Below, one piece after another: positions 63,608 through 64,000 of a stretch of DNA of 64,000 nucleotides. The position numbers and the translations under genes are program-made. Source of the DNA: Mycolicibacterium confluentis (GTDB taxonomy: Bacteria; Actinomycetota; Actinomycetes; Mycobacteriales; Mycobacteriaceae); NCBI RefSeq assembly GCF_010729895.1, contig NZ_AP022612.1:310001-374000 (forward strand). The letters run 5' to 3'. Position 1 is the stretch's first letter. Every line of letters starts with the position of its first letter. Under the pieces are notes generated by a model. It did not search any database. It was not told the origin of the DNA and saw only the letters and a list, made by a program, of their open reading frames with translations.

Positions 63608-64000
63608 CTCCGAGATGGCGCGCGCTGGATGGGGCAGATCACACCGACACGGGTATCGCCGGTGTCGGTGCAGTGCGCACGGCGCGGCGAATTGTTTGCT
63701 GCTGGACTGCTCGGCGATGTCGAACCAGTGCAGCGGGGTTGGTGTGGCCTGCCGCAGGCGGGTGGGTGGCGATCAGTGGCACAGGATCAGGTGTTCGCGC
63801 AGATCGCAGACCTGCGACGCACGAGCTGATTCACCCGAAGTGTCGCCTATCACAACGGAATTGCCCCGGCTGCGGTACCGGTACGACGCTCGTATCCTCA
63901 CCGGGACCAGGGACCGCAGTCGCGCATCCGATGTGGCCGCCGAGCCCAGCGGAGTGCGGCGGTGGGCCCAGTGCGCCGCGCCGATCTTCGGGTTGCTGTC
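63608..64000. other. No confident gene at the right end
   Basis: Open frames exist on both strands (plus 63566-63829; plus from GTG 63840 to the edge; minus from the edge to about 63774), but none has a ribosome site with a recognisable domain. The minus frame SNPKIGAAHWAHRRTPLGSA and the plus frame LPRLRYRYDARILTGTRDRS are similarly GC3-rich, so composition does not decide. Together with the asparaginase remnant this is decayed or recently rearranged sequence. Confidence 0.5.

Noticed and set aside
63566..63829. 87-residue ORF at the right end
   Set aside because: Starts inside the palindrome array, has no ribosome site or domain, and its sequence is Arg/Gln/Trp-rich like a shadow frame.

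Overview
The window is about 67% G+C, almost fully coding, and comes from a fast-growing mycobacterium (Mycolicibacterium, close to M. smegmatis). The evidence is the gene set (mycothiol synthase, DesA1, CFP29-type encapsulin, MCE protein, mycofactocin-type SDR, RelZ, polycysteine attenuator ORF) and a gene order that follows M. tuberculosis Rv0774c to Rv0826 as I know it, with several insertions. Leaderless starts are frequent: a TAnnnT -10 box sits 6-8 bases upstream of ATG or GTG at many genes. I see no rRNA, tRNA, CRISPR array, transposase or prophage.

Layout. 1-7950: truncated Tat-type esterase, TetR regulator, APC permease, RelZ (RNase H-like plus (p)ppGpp synthetase fusion), purB, CYP126-like P450, membrane protein. 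8009-13988: purC, oligopeptidase B, a GPx-type peroxidase, a DUF2334 protein, a flavin dehydrogenase. 14132-17552: mycofactocin-type SDR plus P450 operon, metallo-beta-lactamase-fold protein, secreted protein. 17593-20201: purS-purQ, then an HxlR/SDR/tautomerase locus with paired operator repeats. 20198-28987: encapsulin plus DyP peroxidase cargo, M18 aminopeptidase, VOC protein, purL, membrane hydrolase, CPBP protease, PPOX protein. 29030-32000: orphan MCE protein, SCP-like protein, DoxX-like protein. 32211-41660: purF, a four-gene peptide-type ABC transporter inserted between purF and purM, and a Rossmann-fold protein. 41852-44408: DUF3073, YgfZ, an aminodeoxychorismate-lyase-like enzyme and an unexplained structured transcription unit. 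44573-48911: nitrobindin operon, sulfur operon (sseC, sseA, DUF4395) behind a polycysteine leaderless ORF, thiX, lmeA. 49018-55562: glnR, mshD, the complete pstSCAB operon with PHO boxes, and phoU. 55572-63213: LCP ligase, Dus, desA1, TetR, MpaB-like protein, Ser/Thr kinase. 63214-64000: decayed asparaginase C-terminus, an operator-like palindrome array, and no confident gene.

How the genes work together. Seven purine-synthesis genes (purB, C, S, Q, L, F, M) are spread over 37 kb, mostly each with its own promoter. Nutrient sensing is concentrated on the right: GlnR (nitrogen), Pst/PhoU (phosphate) and the Cys-codon attenuator (sulfur). RelZ links RNA/DNA-hybrid processing to stringent signalling. 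Redox defence is represented by GPx, DyP in encapsulin, nitrobindin, mycothiol synthase and ThiX.

The most interesting unexplained item is the promoter-to-terminator unit at 44202-44408: a sigma-A-type promoter over a palindrome, a strong Shine-Dalgarno, a 12-codon ORF running into a long stem, and a 13-bp terminator stem. Also unusual are three genes whose conserved N-termini lack any canonical start codon (33808 GTA, 40417 CTG, 59075 CTG), and a possible leaderless ORF overlapping the purF start.
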